DNA of 64,000 nt from Devosia limi DSM 17137 (GCF_900128975.1 NZ_FQVC01000008.1:138972-202971), one strand, 5' to 3'. Numbered from the stretch's first letter, positions 47,170 to 57,362 are shown. The notes: generated from the letters alone by a model not told the origin. Translations and numbers: made by a program.

Positions 47170-48611
47170 GCCATGTTGTTCTGCTTGCCGATGACGATGC
47201 AGCCATCCGCATGGTCCTGAACCAGGCGCTCACGCGCGCCGGCTATGAGGTGCGTCCCACCGGCAATATCTCAACGATGTGGAACTGGATCAGTCGTGGC
47301 GAAGGCGATGTGTTGATCACCGACGTCGCCATGCCGGACGGCAATGCCTTTGAGGTGATGCCCAAGATCAAAAAGCTGCGTCCCGATCTGCCGATGATCG
47401 TGATGTCGGCCCAGAACACTTTCATGACCGCCATCCGGGCCAATGAAGTTGGCGCCTACGAATACCTGCCCAAGCCCTTCGACATTACCGAAGTGCTCTC
47501 GGTGGTAGCCCGGGCGCTGGCCGATGCCAAAAAGCCGACCACCGGCGATCGCAAGGCCGAGGAGCCCGGCGAGACCATGCCGCTGGTCGGTCGCTCGACG
47601 GCCATGCAGGACATCTACCGCGCCTTGGCCCGCCTGATGCAGACCGATCTCACGGTGATGATCACCGGCGAAAGCGGCACCGGCAAGGAACTGGTGGCTC
47701 GGGCGCTGCATGACTTTGGCAAACGCCGCAACGGCCCCTTCGTGGCCATCAACATGGCCGCCATTCCGCGCGACTTGATCGAGGCGGAGCTGTTCGGCCA
47801 TGAGAAGGGCGCCTTTACCGGCGCCAATTCGCGCACATCCGGCCGCTTCGAGCAAGCCGAGGGTGGTACGCTGTTCCTCGATGAAATCGGCGACATGCCG
47901 ATGGATGCACAGACCCGCCTGCTGCGCGTGCTGCAGGAAGGCGAGTATACGATGGTCGGGGGGCGCTCCTCGATCAAGACCAATGTCCGCATCGTCGCCG
48001 CCACGCACCGCGATCTCAGCCAGATGATCCGGCAGGGACTGTTCCGCGAGGATCTTTATTATCGCCTGAACGTGGTGCCGATCCGCCTGCCACCACTGCG
48101 TGAGCGCGTCGATGATGTCGGCGATCTTGCCGCCCACTTCCTCAAGGCGGCACAGCGCGAAGGCGAGCCCATCAAGTCGATCGCGCCCGAAGCCATCAAA
48201 CTGATGCAGAACTACTCCTGGCCGGGCAATGTCCGCGAGCTGGAGAACCTTGTCCGCCGCCTGTCAGCGCTCTATGCCGACGAGAGCATCTCGGCCGAGA
48301 TTGTCCAGAACGAACTCAACATTACCGATCGTCCGCAGGTCACCGGCAGTTCCGGAACCATGGATGTCTCAATGGCAGTCGAAACCCATGTTGGGCAGTT
48401 GCTGCGCGAATACGAACCGAATCTGCCGCCAGCAGGTCTCTATCAGCGTGTGATCGACCGCGTGGAAGCGCCGCTGATCGCCATGACGCTCAATGCCTGT
48501 GGCGGCAATCAGATCAAGGCGGCGGATTTGCTGGGATTAAATCGCAACACGCTGCGCAAGAAAATCCGCACGCACAGCATCGAGATTGTGAAGCATAGCC
48601 GGCGGAACTGA
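47166..48611 (+). CDS. ntrC: Nitrogen regulation response regulator NtrC
   Basis: A 481-residue sigma-54 activator: receiver domain ([10 protein letters not shown]; phospho-Asp in ITDVAMPDG), AAA+ domain with Walker A GESGTGKE, an intact GAFTGA loop ([10 protein letters not shown]) and FLDEIGDMP, and a C-terminal Fis-type helix-turn-helix ([20 protein letters not shown]). It activates glnA, amtB and related genes when nitrogen is limiting. Confidence 0.97.
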   Translation: MSHVVLLADDDAAIRMVLNQALTRAGYEVRPTGNISTMWNWISRGEGDVLITDVAMPDGNAFEVMPKIKKLRPDLPMIVMSAQNTFMTAIRANEVGAYEYLPKPFDITEVLSVVARALADAKKPTTGDRKAEEPGETMPLVGRSTAMQDIYRALARLMQTDLTVMITGESGTGKELVARALHDFGKRRNGPFVAINMAAIPRDLIEAELFGHEKGAFTGANSRTSGRFEQAEGGTLFLDEIGDMPMDAQTRLLRVLQEGEYTMVGGRSSIKTNVRIVAATHRDLSQMIRQGLFREDLYYRLNVVPIRLPPLRERVDDVGDLAAHFLKAAQREGEPIKSIAPEAIKLMQNYSWPGNVRELENLVRRLSALYADESISAEIVQNELNITDRPQVTGSSGTMDVSMAVETHVGQLLREYEPNLPPAGLYQRVIDRVEAPLIAMTLNACGGNQIKAADLLGLNRNTLRKKIRTHSIEIVKHSRRN

Positions 48612-48716
48612 ACGAGCGACAATCCATGGCCGCTCGCCTAAAAACTCCAGGTTATGCGGGGGTTTGGGGATCGAATGTGCGGGGCTTCTGGGCCCTGCGA
48701 GCGTAGCCCTTCGGGC

Positions 48717-48776
48717 GTCCGGTCCTGAAAACACGCCACCGGCGTGTTTTCGCGCCCACGGGGCGCCGGACCGGAC
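48717..48776. repeat. Three-way-junction palindrome between ntrC and ntrY
   Basis: Sixty bases fold almost completely: outer stem GTCCGGTCC (48717-48725) with GGACCGGAC (48768-48776); inside it one 11-bp hairpin GAAAACACGCC-ACC-GGCGTGTTTTC (48727-48751) and one 6-bp hairpin GCGCCC-ACG-GGGCGC (48752-48766). Only one base at each of two junction points is unpaired (48726 and 48767). A small GCCC-TTC-GGGC hairpin sits directly upstream (48706-48716). The 11-bp arm could terminate ntrC transcription. It may be a dispersed repeat or structured RNA. Confidence 0.75.
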
Positions 48777-48874
48777 TGTCACATTTTGGCAACAATTGTC
48801 TTGAAGGGTCTGTCTCATTGGGGCAGACTCTGCCTTTGATTTGGCAGAAGAGGGAAAGCCTTGCGGCTTTTTGA

Positions 48875-51211
48875 ATGACCGAGACTTCGGCACACAGTGA
48901 CGAGCCCCGCGATATGGAGCGGGAAGACACGGGCAAGTCTGCGCGCCCGGCGTTTCTGGGTGCGCAGAATAATGGCCCGCTGCGGGTCGTCGGCTTCTTC
49001 GTCGTCGTCGCCTCCGTGCTCATGTCGTCGGTTTCGTTCCTGATCCTGATCGGCGCGACCAATATCGAGCCTTCCGCCGAGGTCTGGACCATCATCTGGA
49101 TCTGCACCGGCGTGCTGGTGCTGCTGGTGATTGCCCTGGTGGTCACCGAAGCGGCGCTGCTGATCCAGGCTCGCCTGCAGCGGCAGCCCGGCGCTGGCCT
49201 GCAAATCCGCATGGTCACCATGTTCGCGCTCGTCGCTGCCATCCCTGCGGCCATTGTTGCCGTGGTGGCGACCATCTCGCTCAATCAGGGCCTCGATCAA
49301 TGGTTCTCCGAACGAACCCGCGCCATGGTGGAAAGCTCCCGGCTGGTGGCGCGCTCCTACATGCTCGAACACGCGCAGGTCCTACGCGATGACATCATCT
49401 GGGTTGCCACCGAACTCGAGCAGGCTCGTGGCACCTTCGAGACCGATCGTGATCGTTTTGGACGCATCCTGACAGCGCTTGCGGTAACGCGTTCGCTACC
49501 ATTCACCTCGCTGATCTCAGCCGACGGCGATACGCTGATGCGCGCCCAGATCGCGGTGCAGGGGGCTTATCCCAAACTGCCCGAAGGCATCACCCAGGGC
49601 GTCTCCGAAGGCATTCCCACCCAGATTTCGCCTGGTCAGACCAACCTCGTCGGCTCCATCGTCAAGCTGCGCGGCTACGAGGATACTTTCCTGTTTGTAG
49701 CCCGGCCAGTCGATGCCGAAGTGCTCGAATATATGCGGCTGACCGATGAGAACATCACCGAGTATCGCGAATACGCGTCAAACCGGCTGGTGTTCCAGAT
49801 CACCTTCACCATCATGTATGTCGGCCTGGCCGTGGTGCTGCTGCTGGCCGCACTGTGGATCGGCATCGCGCTGGCCAATCGCTTCGTTGACCCGATCCGA
49901 AACCTGATGATCGCCTCCAACCGCGTCAGCAAGGGCGATCTCGACGTGCGCGTTCCGGTGCAACAGGGACGGGGTGATCTGCGCGATCTGTCCAATCGCT
50001 TCAACCGGATGACCCAGCAGCTCAAGAGCCAGCGCGAAGCCCTGCTGACTGCAAGCGAAATGAACGAAAAGCGCCGCCAGTTCACCGAGGCGGTAGTGGA
50101 AGGCGTGTCGGCCGGCATCATCGGCCTCGACCCGTTTGGGGCCGTGACCCTGGTCAATGCGCGTGCCTGTGAAATGCTGGGCAAAGACGAAATAGCGCTG
50201 ATGGGCGAACGCATCGAAGAAGTGCTGCCACAACTGGCGCCAGTGCTCGAGCGCACCCGCTCGGCCCGCCGCGGCCAGGTGCGCGACCAGATCTATCTCG
50301 GCAACGAGACCGACCGGCGCACCTATCAGGTGCAGTTGACGCGCGAGGGGTCCATCACCGAATCCAAAGGCTACGTGCTGACCTTTGACGATATTACCGA
50401 TCTGGAATCAGCCCAGCGCACCAGCGCCTGGGCCGACGTCGCGCGCCGGATCGCCCACGAAATCAAGAACCCGCTCACCCCGATCCAGCTTTCGGCCGAG
50501 CGCCTGCGCCGCCGCTATGGCGCCAAGCTGGAAGACGATCGCGAGGTCTTCGACAAGTGCATCAATACGATTGTGCGCCAGGTCGGCGATATCGGGCGTA
50601 TGGTGGACGAATTCTCGGCCTTTGCCCGGATGCCCGAAGCGGCGCCCGAAATCGCTGATCTCTCCGACACCATCCGCCAGGCGGTTTTCCTGGAAAGCGT
50701 GCGCCTGCCGGAAATAACCATCAATACGGAACTACCGAACGAGCCCATTCGTGCCTATTTCGATAGTCGGTTGATTGCCCAGAGTCTGACCAACCTCATC
50801 AAGAATGCCGTGGAGGCATTTGAAACGGTCGATATTTCGGCTTCATACCGACCCACCATAAGGGTGCAGGCCCAGATCGAAGGCGATCACGCACGGGTTG
50901 CCGTGTCTGACAATGGCAAGGGTTGGCCCAAGGATAACCGCCAGCGTCTGCTGGAACCCTATATGACGACGCGCGAGAAGGGCACCGGCCTTGGTCTTGC
51001 CATCGTCGCCAAGATTATCGAGCAGCACGGCGGAATCGTTGAGCTGGTCGATGCCGAACCTGACGACAATGGGCGAATTGGCGCTTGCGTAACCTTTACG
51101 CTGCCGCTGCGTTCGCCCACCAAGATTTCAGAGGAAGCCGGTACTGCCCGCGGGCATGCCGAGCCATCCCAAAATGAGGAGCCGCCATACGAGGCGGTCG
51201 TTCACACATAA
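48875..51211 (+). CDS. ntrY: Sensor histidine kinase NtrY
   Basis: A 778-residue membrane kinase: four hydrophobic segments (about residues 35-55, 70-95, 110-135 and 300-325) with a periplasmic region between the third and fourth, a HAMP domain starting NRFVDPIRNLM, a PAS domain, HisKA with [20 protein letters not shown], and a HATPase with AVSDNGKGWP and GTGLGLAIVAK. It pairs with NtrX in nitrogen, redox and envelope responses. The AGAGGG Shine-Dalgarno is separated from the ATG by a small hairpin (48855-48870). It shares one base with the ntrX start (TAATGG). Confidence 0.95.
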   Translation: MTETSAHSDEPRDMEREDTGKSARPAFLGAQNNGPLRVVGFFVVVASVLMSSVSFLILIGATNIEPSAEVWTIIWICTGVLVLLVIALVVTEAALLIQARLQRQPGAGLQIRMVTMFALVAAIPAAIVAVVATISLNQGLDQWFSERTRAMVESSRLVARSYMLEHAQVLRDDIIWVATELEQARGTFETDRDRFGRILTALAVTRSLPFTSLISADGDTLMRAQIAVQGAYPKLPEGITQGVSEGIPTQISPGQTNLVGSIVKLRGYEDTFLFVARPVDAEVLEYMRLTDENITEYREYASNRLVFQITFTIMYVGLAVVLLLAALWIGIALANRFVDPIRNLMIASNRVSKGDLDVRVPVQQGRGDLRDLSNRFNRMTQQLKSQREALLTASEMNEKRRQFTEAVVEGVSAGIIGLDPFGAVTLVNARACEMLGKDEIALMGERIEEVLPQLAPVLERTRSARRGQVRDQIYLGNETDRRTYQVQLTREGSITESKGYVLTFDDITDLESAQRTSAWADVARRIAHEIKNPLTPIQLSAERLRRRYGAKLEDDREVFDKCINTIVRQVGDIGRMVDEFSAFARMPEAAPEIADLSDTIRQAVFLESVRLPEITINTELPNEPIRAYFDSRLIAQSLTNLIKNAVEAFETVDISASYRPTIRVQAQIEGDHARVAVSDNGKGWPKDNRQRLLEPYMTTREKGTGLGLAIVAKIIEQHGGIVELVDAEPDDNGRIGACVTFTLPLRSPTKISEEAGTARGHAEPSQNEEPPYEAVVHT

Positions 51212-52593
51212 TGGCACTCGACATTCTGATTATCGATGACGAAGACGATATCCGTGACCTGATCGCGGGTATTCTCGATGACGAGGGCTTTGAGACCCGT
51301 CAGGCCCACGACGCCGATAGCGGCCTCAACGAGATCGCGCGCCGCCGGCCCAGTCTGGTGTTCCTCGATATCTGGATGCAGGGCTCGCGGCTGGATGGCC
51401 TGCAACTGCTCGACGTGTTCCAGAGCCAGCACCCCGATATGCCGGTGGTGATGATCTCGGGCCACGGCAATGTCGAAACGGCGGTCTCCGCCATTCGGCG
51501 CGGCGCCTATGACTATATCGAGAAGCCGTTCAAGATTGATCGGCTGCTGCACATTACCCAGCGGGCGATGGAAGCCACCCGGCTGCGCAGTGAGGTCGCC
51601 GAACTCAAGGAACGCTCGGCGACCAAGAGCGCCGACCTGGTTGGCACGTCGCCGGCGCTGCAGCAGATTCGCGGCATCATCGAGAAGTCCGCGCCGACCA
51701 ATTCGCGCATCTTTATCTCCGGGCCATCGGGCGCCGGCAAGGGCCTCGTCGCCCGCATGATCCATCAGCGCAGCCCCCGGGCCGACGCGCCATTTGTCGA
51801 GATCAACGCCTCACTCTACGCACCCGAGGAAGTGCCGGTGGTGCTCTTTGGCCGTGAAGTTCGCGAGAAGACCGGCATTTTGCGCGCCGAAGTCGGTGCG
51901 CTGGAAAAAGCCCATGGTGGCACCCTGTATCTGTCGGAAGTGACGGCGCTACCGGCCCAAACCCAGGCTGCATTGCTGCGCACGCTCGTCGAAAACCGGT
52001 TCAACCGCGTCGGGGGCACCCAGGCCGTGCCGATCGACGTTCGCATCATCGCGGCAAGTTCGCAGAATGTCGCCGCCCAGATCGAGGCCGGCGAGTTCCG
52101 TTCGGACCTGTTCCATCGGCTGTCCATCGTGCCGCTGCCGCTAACCCCGCTCAAGGAGCGCCGCGAAGACGTGCCACCGCTGGTTTCTGTGTTCATCGAA
52201 CAGGTGTGCCGCATGCACAACCTGCAACGCATGACAGTCGGCGATGACGCCATTGCGGTGCTCCAGGCGCAGGAATGGCCGGGCAATGCCCGCCAATTGC
52301 GCAATTCCATCGAGCGCCTTCTGATTCTGATGAAGGATCAGCAGCCCGAGAATGGCATCATCACGGCTGCCATGCTGCCCTCCGATATCGGCGAAGTCCT
52401 GCCAACAGTGGGCGATACCGATGCCTCGGCCCATTTGATGAGCTTGCCCCTGCGCGATGCTCGAGAAGTGTTCGAGCGGCAATACCTGCTGGCGCAGATC
52501 GAAAGGTTCGGCGGCAACATCTCCAAGACAGCCGAGTTCGTCGGCATGGAGCGCAGCGCATTGCACCGCAAGATCAAATCGCTCGGTCTGTAA
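51211..52593 (+). CDS. ntrX: Response regulator NtrX
   Basis: A 460-residue NtrC-like regulator: receiver domain (IIDDEDDIRDL, phospho-Asp in FLDIWMQG), AAA+ domain with Walker A GPSGAGKG, and a Fis-type DNA-binding end (ISKTAEFVGMERSALHRKI). The GAFTGA loop needed to contact sigma-54 is absent: the corresponding region reads LFGREVREKTGILRAEVG. It therefore probably acts as a sigma-54-independent regulator, as described for other alphaproteobacterial NtrX. Confidence 0.95.
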   Translation: MALDILIIDDEDDIRDLIAGILDDEGFETRQAHDADSGLNEIARRRPSLVFLDIWMQGSRLDGLQLLDVFQSQHPDMPVVMISGHGNVETAVSAIRRGAYDYIEKPFKIDRLLHITQRAMEATRLRSEVAELKERSATKSADLVGTSPALQQIRGIIEKSAPTNSRIFISGPSGAGKGLVARMIHQRSPRADAPFVEINASLYAPEEVPVVLFGREVREKTGILRAEVGALEKAHGGTLYLSEVTALPAQTQAALLRTLVENRFNRVGGTQAVPIDVRIIAASSQNVAAQIEAGEFRSDLFHRLSIVPLPLTPLKERREDVPPLVSVFIEQVCRMHNLQRMTVGDDAIAVLQAQEWPGNARQLRNSIERLLILMKDQQPENGIITAAMLPSDIGEVLPTVGDTDASAHLMSLPLRDAREVFERQYLLAQIERFGGNISKTAEFVGMERSALHRKIKSLGL

Positions 52594-52780
52594 ATGGAAT
52601 GAAAAAAACGCAGGCCGCACCTGCGGCCCGCGGGTAGGCACGAAAAGTCTTCTGTGCCATAGTGCTCAATGTGTGACGAACACACCTCTGGACCCAGAGC
52701 GGGGCGGCAGCTCTGGTGTCAGCCTGGGTCAACCAGCGCAACCATAACAGCGACAACAAAAGCCGCGAAAAGAGGCCTGA

Positions 52781-53032
52781 ATGGCTAGTGAAAAACAACA
52801 AAATCTGCAGGACTCTTTCCTTAATCACGTCCGCAAGCAAAAAGTTCCGGTTACGATATTTCTCGTCAACGGCGTCAAGCTGCAGGGCGTGATCACCTGG
52901 TTTGACAATTTCTGCCTGTTGCTGCGCCGGGATGCTCAGTCGCAACTCGTTTACAAGCATGCGATTTCGACCATCATGCCGGGCGCGCCAATCCAGCTGT
53001 TCGATCCTGAGCAGAACCAAGATAGCGACTGA
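52781..53032 (+). CDS. hfq: RNA chaperone Hfq
   Basis: An 83-residue Sm-like protein: Sm1 [20 protein letters not shown], then NGVKLQG and FDNFCLLL, and Sm2 [11 protein letters not shown]. The hexamer binds sRNAs and U-rich mRNA ends. The C-terminal tail is short (PEQNQDSD), as usual in alphaproteobacteria. A 187-base gap with its own likely promoter separates it from ntrX; hflX follows 8 bases later. Confidence 0.97.
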   Translation: MASEKQQNLQDSFLNHVRKQKVPVTIFLVNGVKLQGVITWFDNFCLLLRRDAQSQLVYKHAISTIMPGAPIQLFDPEQNQDSD

Positions 53033-53040
53033 TCGCATAT

Positions 53041-54420
53041 ATGAGTGACCACGAAGGCGACGAGGCCGGCCACAAGGGCGGCCCGAAGGCATTTATCGAT
53101 CGGCGTCAGCTCGCGACCCGGGTCGGTCTGGTTTGTCCTGATGTCCGCGGCAGTTTCTCTCAGCACAGCATCGAGGCCCGCAAGTCCGAGTTCGAAGGCC
53201 TCGCTGGGGCCATCGAGCTGGACATCGTGTTTTCGGAAGTTTTCAAGGTCCGTGAAGTCAAGCCTGCGACCTTCATCGGTGGCGGCCATGTCGAGACACT
53301 GGCGCAGCGCGTCAAGGATGAGGACATCGATCTCCTGATCATCGATGCCGCGCTGACCGCCATCCAGCAGCGCAATCTTGAGAAGGAAACCGGCGCCAAG
53401 GTCCTGGACCGAACGGCGCTTATTCTCGAAATTTTCGGTGAGCGCGCTGCCACGCGCGAAGGTGTGCTGCAGGTCGAACTGGCGCATCTGAACTATCAGA
53501 AGGGCCGCCTGGTCCGCTCATGGACCCACCTGGAGCGCCAACGCGGCAGCGGTGGCTATGGCTTTATGGGTGGTCCAGGCGAAACCCAGATCGAAAGCGA
53601 CCGGCGCCAGATCACCGACCGCATCGTGCTGCTCGAAGAGCGGCTGGAAAAGGTCAAGAAAACGCGCGCCCAACAGCGCCGGCAGCGCGACGACACGCCG
53701 TTCCCGATCGTGGCTCTTGTTGGTTATACCAATGCCGGCAAGTCCAGCCTTTTCAACACGCTGACCGGGGCAGGGGTGTTCGCTGAAGACCTGTTGTTCG
53801 CGACCTTGGACACGACCGTCCGTAAGCTGGAATTGCCGCATGGCCGCGAGGTCATGCTGAGCGACACGGTGGGCTTTGTTGCCGATTTGCCCACCGACCT
53901 CGTCGCCGCCTTTCGGGCCACGCTCGAAGAAGTCGTAGATGCCGACGTCGTCCTGCATGTGCGCGACATTTCCAATCCCGATCATCTGGCGCAGGCGCAG
54001 GATGTGCTCAAGGTCCTGGGCGATCTGGGGGTTTCATCAGAAACGACACCGGTTATCGAAGTCTGGAACAAGATCGACCTGCTGACTGCAGGCAGTGAAG
54101 ACGGCGAAGACGTGCTGGCGTCGGTCACGCCTGCCGGCCGGGTCGCCGCGGTCATCCGGGCTTCGGCAAAGACCGGTGACGGGCTCGCAGCCCTCAAATT
54201 GGCCATCGAAGCGGCGCTTTCGGAGAAGAGCCGCACTTATCACGTCCATGTCCCGCACAGCGCCGGCAGCGATATCGGCTGGTTGCACAGCCACGCTGAA
54301 ATCATCTCGCGCGATGAGCCCACCGAACAGGGCTCGGGCTTCGTCGTGAGGGTCGATCCGCGTCATAAGACAGCGTTTCTTGAGCGGTTCAATGGCCGCA
54401 TCGAAAGCTCCGACGCTTAA
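53041..54420 (+). CDS. hflX: GTPase HflX
   Basis: A 459-residue ribosome-associated GTPase: N-terminal HflX domain, coiled-coil linker with GGPGETQIESDRRQI, then the G domain with G1 GYTNAGKSSLFN, G3 DTVGFVADLP and G4 NKIDLL. It splits stalled or heat-stressed ribosomes. It forms the usual hfq-hflX pair. Confidence 0.95.
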   Translation: MSDHEGDEAGHKGGPKAFIDRRQLATRVGLVCPDVRGSFSQHSIEARKSEFEGLAGAIELDIVFSEVFKVREVKPATFIGGGHVETLAQRVKDEDIDLLIIDAALTAIQQRNLEKETGAKVLDRTALILEIFGERAATREGVLQVELAHLNYQKGRLVRSWTHLERQRGSGGYGFMGGPGETQIESDRRQITDRIVLLEERLEKVKKTRAQQRRQRDDTPFPIVALVGYTNAGKSSLFNTLTGAGVFAEDLLFATLDTTVRKLELPHGREVMLSDTVGFVADLPTDLVAAFRATLEEVVDADVVLHVRDISNPDHLAQAQDVLKVLGDLGVSSETTPVIEVWNKIDLLTAGSEDGEDVLASVTPAGRVAAVIRASAKTGDGLAALKLAIEAALSEKSRTYHVHVPHSAGSDIGWLHSHAEIISRDEPTEQGSGFVVRVDPRHKTAFLERFNGRIESSDA

Positions 54421-54499
54421 CGCGGCGACGTCAAGAACCTTCGTCTGGGACAGTGCACTGCTCTTGTTGAGTGTGGGCTTGATCAGGTTTGGAGTAGCC

Positions 54500-54536
54500 T
54501 TGACAAACCCGTCGATATTCGGAACATAAAGAGAAC
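54500..54536 (+). promoter_or_regulatory. SOS (LexA) box and promoter upstream of ssb
   Basis: GAAC at 54522-54525, seven bases, then GAAC at 54533-54536: an exact alphaproteobacterial LexA box (GAAC-N7-GAAC). A TTGACA at 54500-54505 lies upstream, with CATAAA (54525-54530) as a possible -10, so LexA would cover the promoter. It is 142 bases before the ssb start. Confidence 0.7.
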
Positions 54537-54677
54537 ATAAATTGGCCGCGCGCAGCGATCCCGGCCACAAGCAACTGTTGATGACGGCAGCTTTAGGCGC
54601 GCATCCGGCAACGTAAGGCGCTAAACTGCGCGCAAACGGCGGCAGGACCGTCACTCTGGATTGGAAGGAATATCGCC

Positions 54678-55187
54678 ATGGCGGGCAGCGTCAATAAAGT
54701 CATTCTGGTCGGCAATCTTGGTGCCGATCCTGAAGTGCGCAGCCTGCCCAGCGGCGGCAAGGTGGTGAATCTCTCCATCGCGACTTCGGAAAGCTGGAAA
54801 GACAAGAACTCCGGTGAGCGTCGCGAAAAGACCGAGTGGCACCGCGTGGTGATCTTCTCCGAGGGGCTGGCCCGGGTTGCCGAGAGCTATCTGCGCAAGG
54901 GCAGCAAGGTGTATATCGAAGGCCAGTTGCAGACCCGCAAGTGGCAGGACCAGAGCGGCGCCGACAAGTACTCGACCGAAGTCGTGTTGCAGGGATTCAA
55001 TTCGAACCTGACCCTGCTCGACGGTCGTGGCGACGGCGACAACGCCGGCGGCGGCGACAATGGTGGCTTCCGCGGCACGCGTCAGTCGGACAATGCCGGC
55101 GGAGCCGGTGGTGGCGGTGCCCGTCGTCCCTCCAGCAATGCGCCAGCTTTTGAGCCAGGTGGCATGGATGACGATATCCCGTTCTGA
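54678..55187 (+). CDS. ssb: Single-stranded DNA-binding protein
   Basis: A 169-residue SSB: OB-fold [20 protein letters not shown], then EWHRVVIF and [19 protein letters not shown], a Gly/Asn-rich disordered linker (about 115-160) and the acidic C-terminal tip MDDDIPF that recruits repair and replication partners. GGAAGGA precedes the ATG. An SOS box lies upstream. Confidence 0.97.
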   Translation: MAGSVNKVILVGNLGADPEVRSLPSGGKVVNLSIATSESWKDKNSGERREKTEWHRVVIFSEGLARVAESYLRKGSKVYIEGQLQTRKWQDQSGADKYSTEVVLQGFNSNLTLLDGRGDGDNAGGGDNGGFRGTRQSDNAGGAGGGGARRPSSNAPAFEPGGMDDDIPF

Positions 55188-55243
55188 GCCCTGCTGGGGG
55201 AACGTGTCTCTATGATCAGCCAATGAGTTGATCTTGGTTTCGG

Positions 55244-55272
55244 AAATGGGTCGCTTCGGCGGCCCATTTTTG
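55244..55272 (+). terminator. Terminator after ssb
   Basis: An 11-bp stem AAATGGGTCGC / GCGGCCCATTT (one G-T pair) closed by a TTCG tetraloop, ending in a short T-run. It starts 57 bases after the ssb stop. Confidence 0.8.
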
Positions 55273-55462
55273 CAATATGGCGCCGATGCGGGTCTAGCCA
55301 TCCCGGCGGCGTCAGCCTAGCTCGAGTGTCCCCTGAACAATCAAGCCGACGAAGACATTCCAGGGGCTTCTCAGTTCGATAGAGCGAGAGGTCCGACGGT
55401 TCACCGCTCTTTAAGATTGAACACTCTATGAGCCTAGGGTTGTTCATCTGGAAGGTGCCGTA

Positions 55463-57169
55463 ATGTTTACCCGCAAGCCAAGGCCGCCAGCCTCGGGTGT
55501 GTTTACGGTCAATGACCGACAATTGACCCAGGCGCTGCACCGCGCCCAGGCGGTCATTGAATTCCGGCTCGATGGAACCGTCGTTGCGGCCAATGAAAAT
55601 TTCCTGGCTTGCATGGGTTATGCGCTCGATGAAATCGTCGGTCGGCATCATTCCATATTCGTCGATCCGAGCCACGCTCAGTCACCGGAGTACAAGGCTT
55701 TCTGGAAAAGCCTGGCCGCGGGTGAATATCAATCGGCCGAGTATCGCCGATTTGCCAAGGGCAAGCGGGCGGTGTGGATACAGGCCACATACAACCCGAT
55801 TTTTGACAGGAATGGCGAGCCCTGTGGCGTTGTAAAATTCGCCACTGATGTCACGGCGCGCAAGCGCAGCGACGCCGATGCGCGCGGTCAGATCGATGCC
55901 ATTTCGCGCTCGCAGGCGGTGATCGAATTTGAGACCGACGGCACGATCATTACCGCAAATGAGAACTTCTGTTCCGCACTTGGCTACAGTCTCGAGGAGA
56001 TCGTAGGACGGCACCACCGGATCTTCGTTGACCCCGCTGAAGTGGCAAGTGCGGCCTATACCAGTTTTTGGAATCGCCTGCGGGATGGTCAGTATCAGAG
56101 TGCCGAATATCGCCGCATCGGCAAGAATGGTGCCGACGTGTGGATCCAGGCCACCTATAATCCTATTTTTGCGCCGTCTGGCCGCATCTACAAGATTGTG
56201 AAGTTCGCCACCGACATCACCGCGCGCAAGAACGCGGTGCGCGTGCTGGGCTGTCAATTGGAGGACATGGCCAACGGCACCATCGTCGACACGCTGTCGG
56301 AGCCCTTGCCCCGGGAGTTTGACGATATCCGACTTGCACTTAAGTCCACCTTGGCGCGCTTCGTCAGTTTCGTGCAGGATCTCAAGGCCACTGCCCATGA
56401 GCTGCGCAGCGCCACCGCTAGCATCGCGTCTGGTGCGAGGGACCTTGCTGGCCGAACAGAACAGCAGGGGCGGGGCGTCGACGATCTGTCTCGCGCGACC
56501 GCGCAATTGTCAGGCACAATCACCGCCAACGCGCAGCGCGCAGAATCGGCGAGCCAAAAGGCCCGATCCGCCGCGGCCATCGCCAGCGAGACCGACGCAG
56601 TCGTCGGGGATGCCAACAAGGCCATGATTTCTATCTCTGAATCATCAGCGAAAATCTCCGGCATTATCGGCATCATCGACGACATCGCCTTCCAGACAAA
56701 CCTGCTTGCCCTCAACGCTTCGGTCGAGGCAGCACGGGCAGGTGAGGCCGGCAAGGGCTTTGCTGTTGTTGCCGTCGAAGTCCGTCGCCTCGCTCAGTCG
56801 ACTGCAACCGCATCCTCACAGATCAAGGGTCTGATCGAGACTTCCGGCAGGGAAGTCGATCGCGGTACCCGCTTGGTCTCTGAGACCCACGACAGGGTTG
56901 AGGCACTGTTAGGCTCTATTGCCGACGCCAGTCGGCTGGTGGCGGAAATCGCCGACGCCACCAGGGAGCAGGCGGCCACGATCGGCAACGTTTCTGATGC
57001 AGTGCGCCTCATCGACCAGATGACACGCCACAATAGCGGCCTTGTTCGCGAAACTAATCAAGCCGTATCGATCGCGGACAGTGAAGCCATGACCCTGGAC
57101 CACATCGCCGACAGCTTCACCGTCGATGCGGCAGCAAGTGACAAGCTGCGCATGCGCCAGGCGGGATAG
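55463..57169 (+). CDS. Soluble methyl-accepting chemotaxis protein with two PAS domains
   Basis: 568 residues without any membrane segment. Two PAS/PAC units (about 23-135 and 148-258) are near repeats of each other: both contain [31 protein letters not shown] or EYQSAEYRR, and [10 protein letters not shown]. Then a helical linker and an MCP signalling domain with the hairpin tip [20 protein letters not shown]. It is a cytoplasmic transducer, probably sensing redox or energy state through haem or FAD in PAS. No che genes are nearby. A terminator follows. Confidence 0.92.
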   Translation: MFTRKPRPPASGVFTVNDRQLTQALHRAQAVIEFRLDGTVVAANENFLACMGYALDEIVGRHHSIFVDPSHAQSPEYKAFWKSLAAGEYQSAEYRRFAKGKRAVWIQATYNPIFDRNGEPCGVVKFATDVTARKRSDADARGQIDAISRSQAVIEFETDGTIITANENFCSALGYSLEEIVGRHHRIFVDPAEVASAAYTSFWNRLRDGQYQSAEYRRIGKNGADVWIQATYNPIFAPSGRIYKIVKFATDITARKNAVRVLGCQLEDMANGTIVDTLSEPLPREFDDIRLALKSTLARFVSFVQDLKATAHELRSATASIASGARDLAGRTEQQGRGVDDLSRATAQLSGTITANAQRAESASQKARSAAAIASETDAVVGDANKAMISISESSAKISGIIGIIDDIAFQTNLLALNASVEAARAGEAGKGFAVVAVEVRRLAQSTATASSQIKGLIETSGREVDRGTRLVSETHDRVEALLGSIADASRLVAEIADATREQAATIGNVSDAVRLIDQMTRHNSGLVRETNQAVSIADSEAMTLDHIADSFTVDAAASDKLRMRQAG

Positions 57170-57207
57170 TTCGTCCCTGGGGAATGGACTGCCAACCCAT
57201 CGGAACG

Positions 57208-57237
57208 CGGGTCGCGTAAGCGGCCCGTTTGCTTTTT
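57208..57237 (+). terminator. Terminator after the chemotaxis transducer gene
   Basis: An 8-bp stem CGGGTCGC / GCGGCCCG (one G-T pair) with a GTAA loop, followed by TTTGCTTTTT. It lies 38 bases after the stop codon. Confidence 0.75.
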
Positions 57238-57362
57238 CGGCAACCCAAACCCGAGGTCCCTAAATGTACCCTGGATTGTGCCGCTTGGGCTTTCGCCATA
57301 GTTTGGCAGGGTAAGCCTAGGCAGTGCTCGCCCTCTGTCGGCCCAGATCTGTAGCATTCATT

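Noticed and set aside
52594-52780. Terminator just after ntrX (CGCAGG-CCGCA-CCTGCG)
   Set aside because: Short 6-bp stem, preceded by an A-run but with no T-run afterwards, so not a plus-strand terminator; there is no minus-strand gene to terminate.
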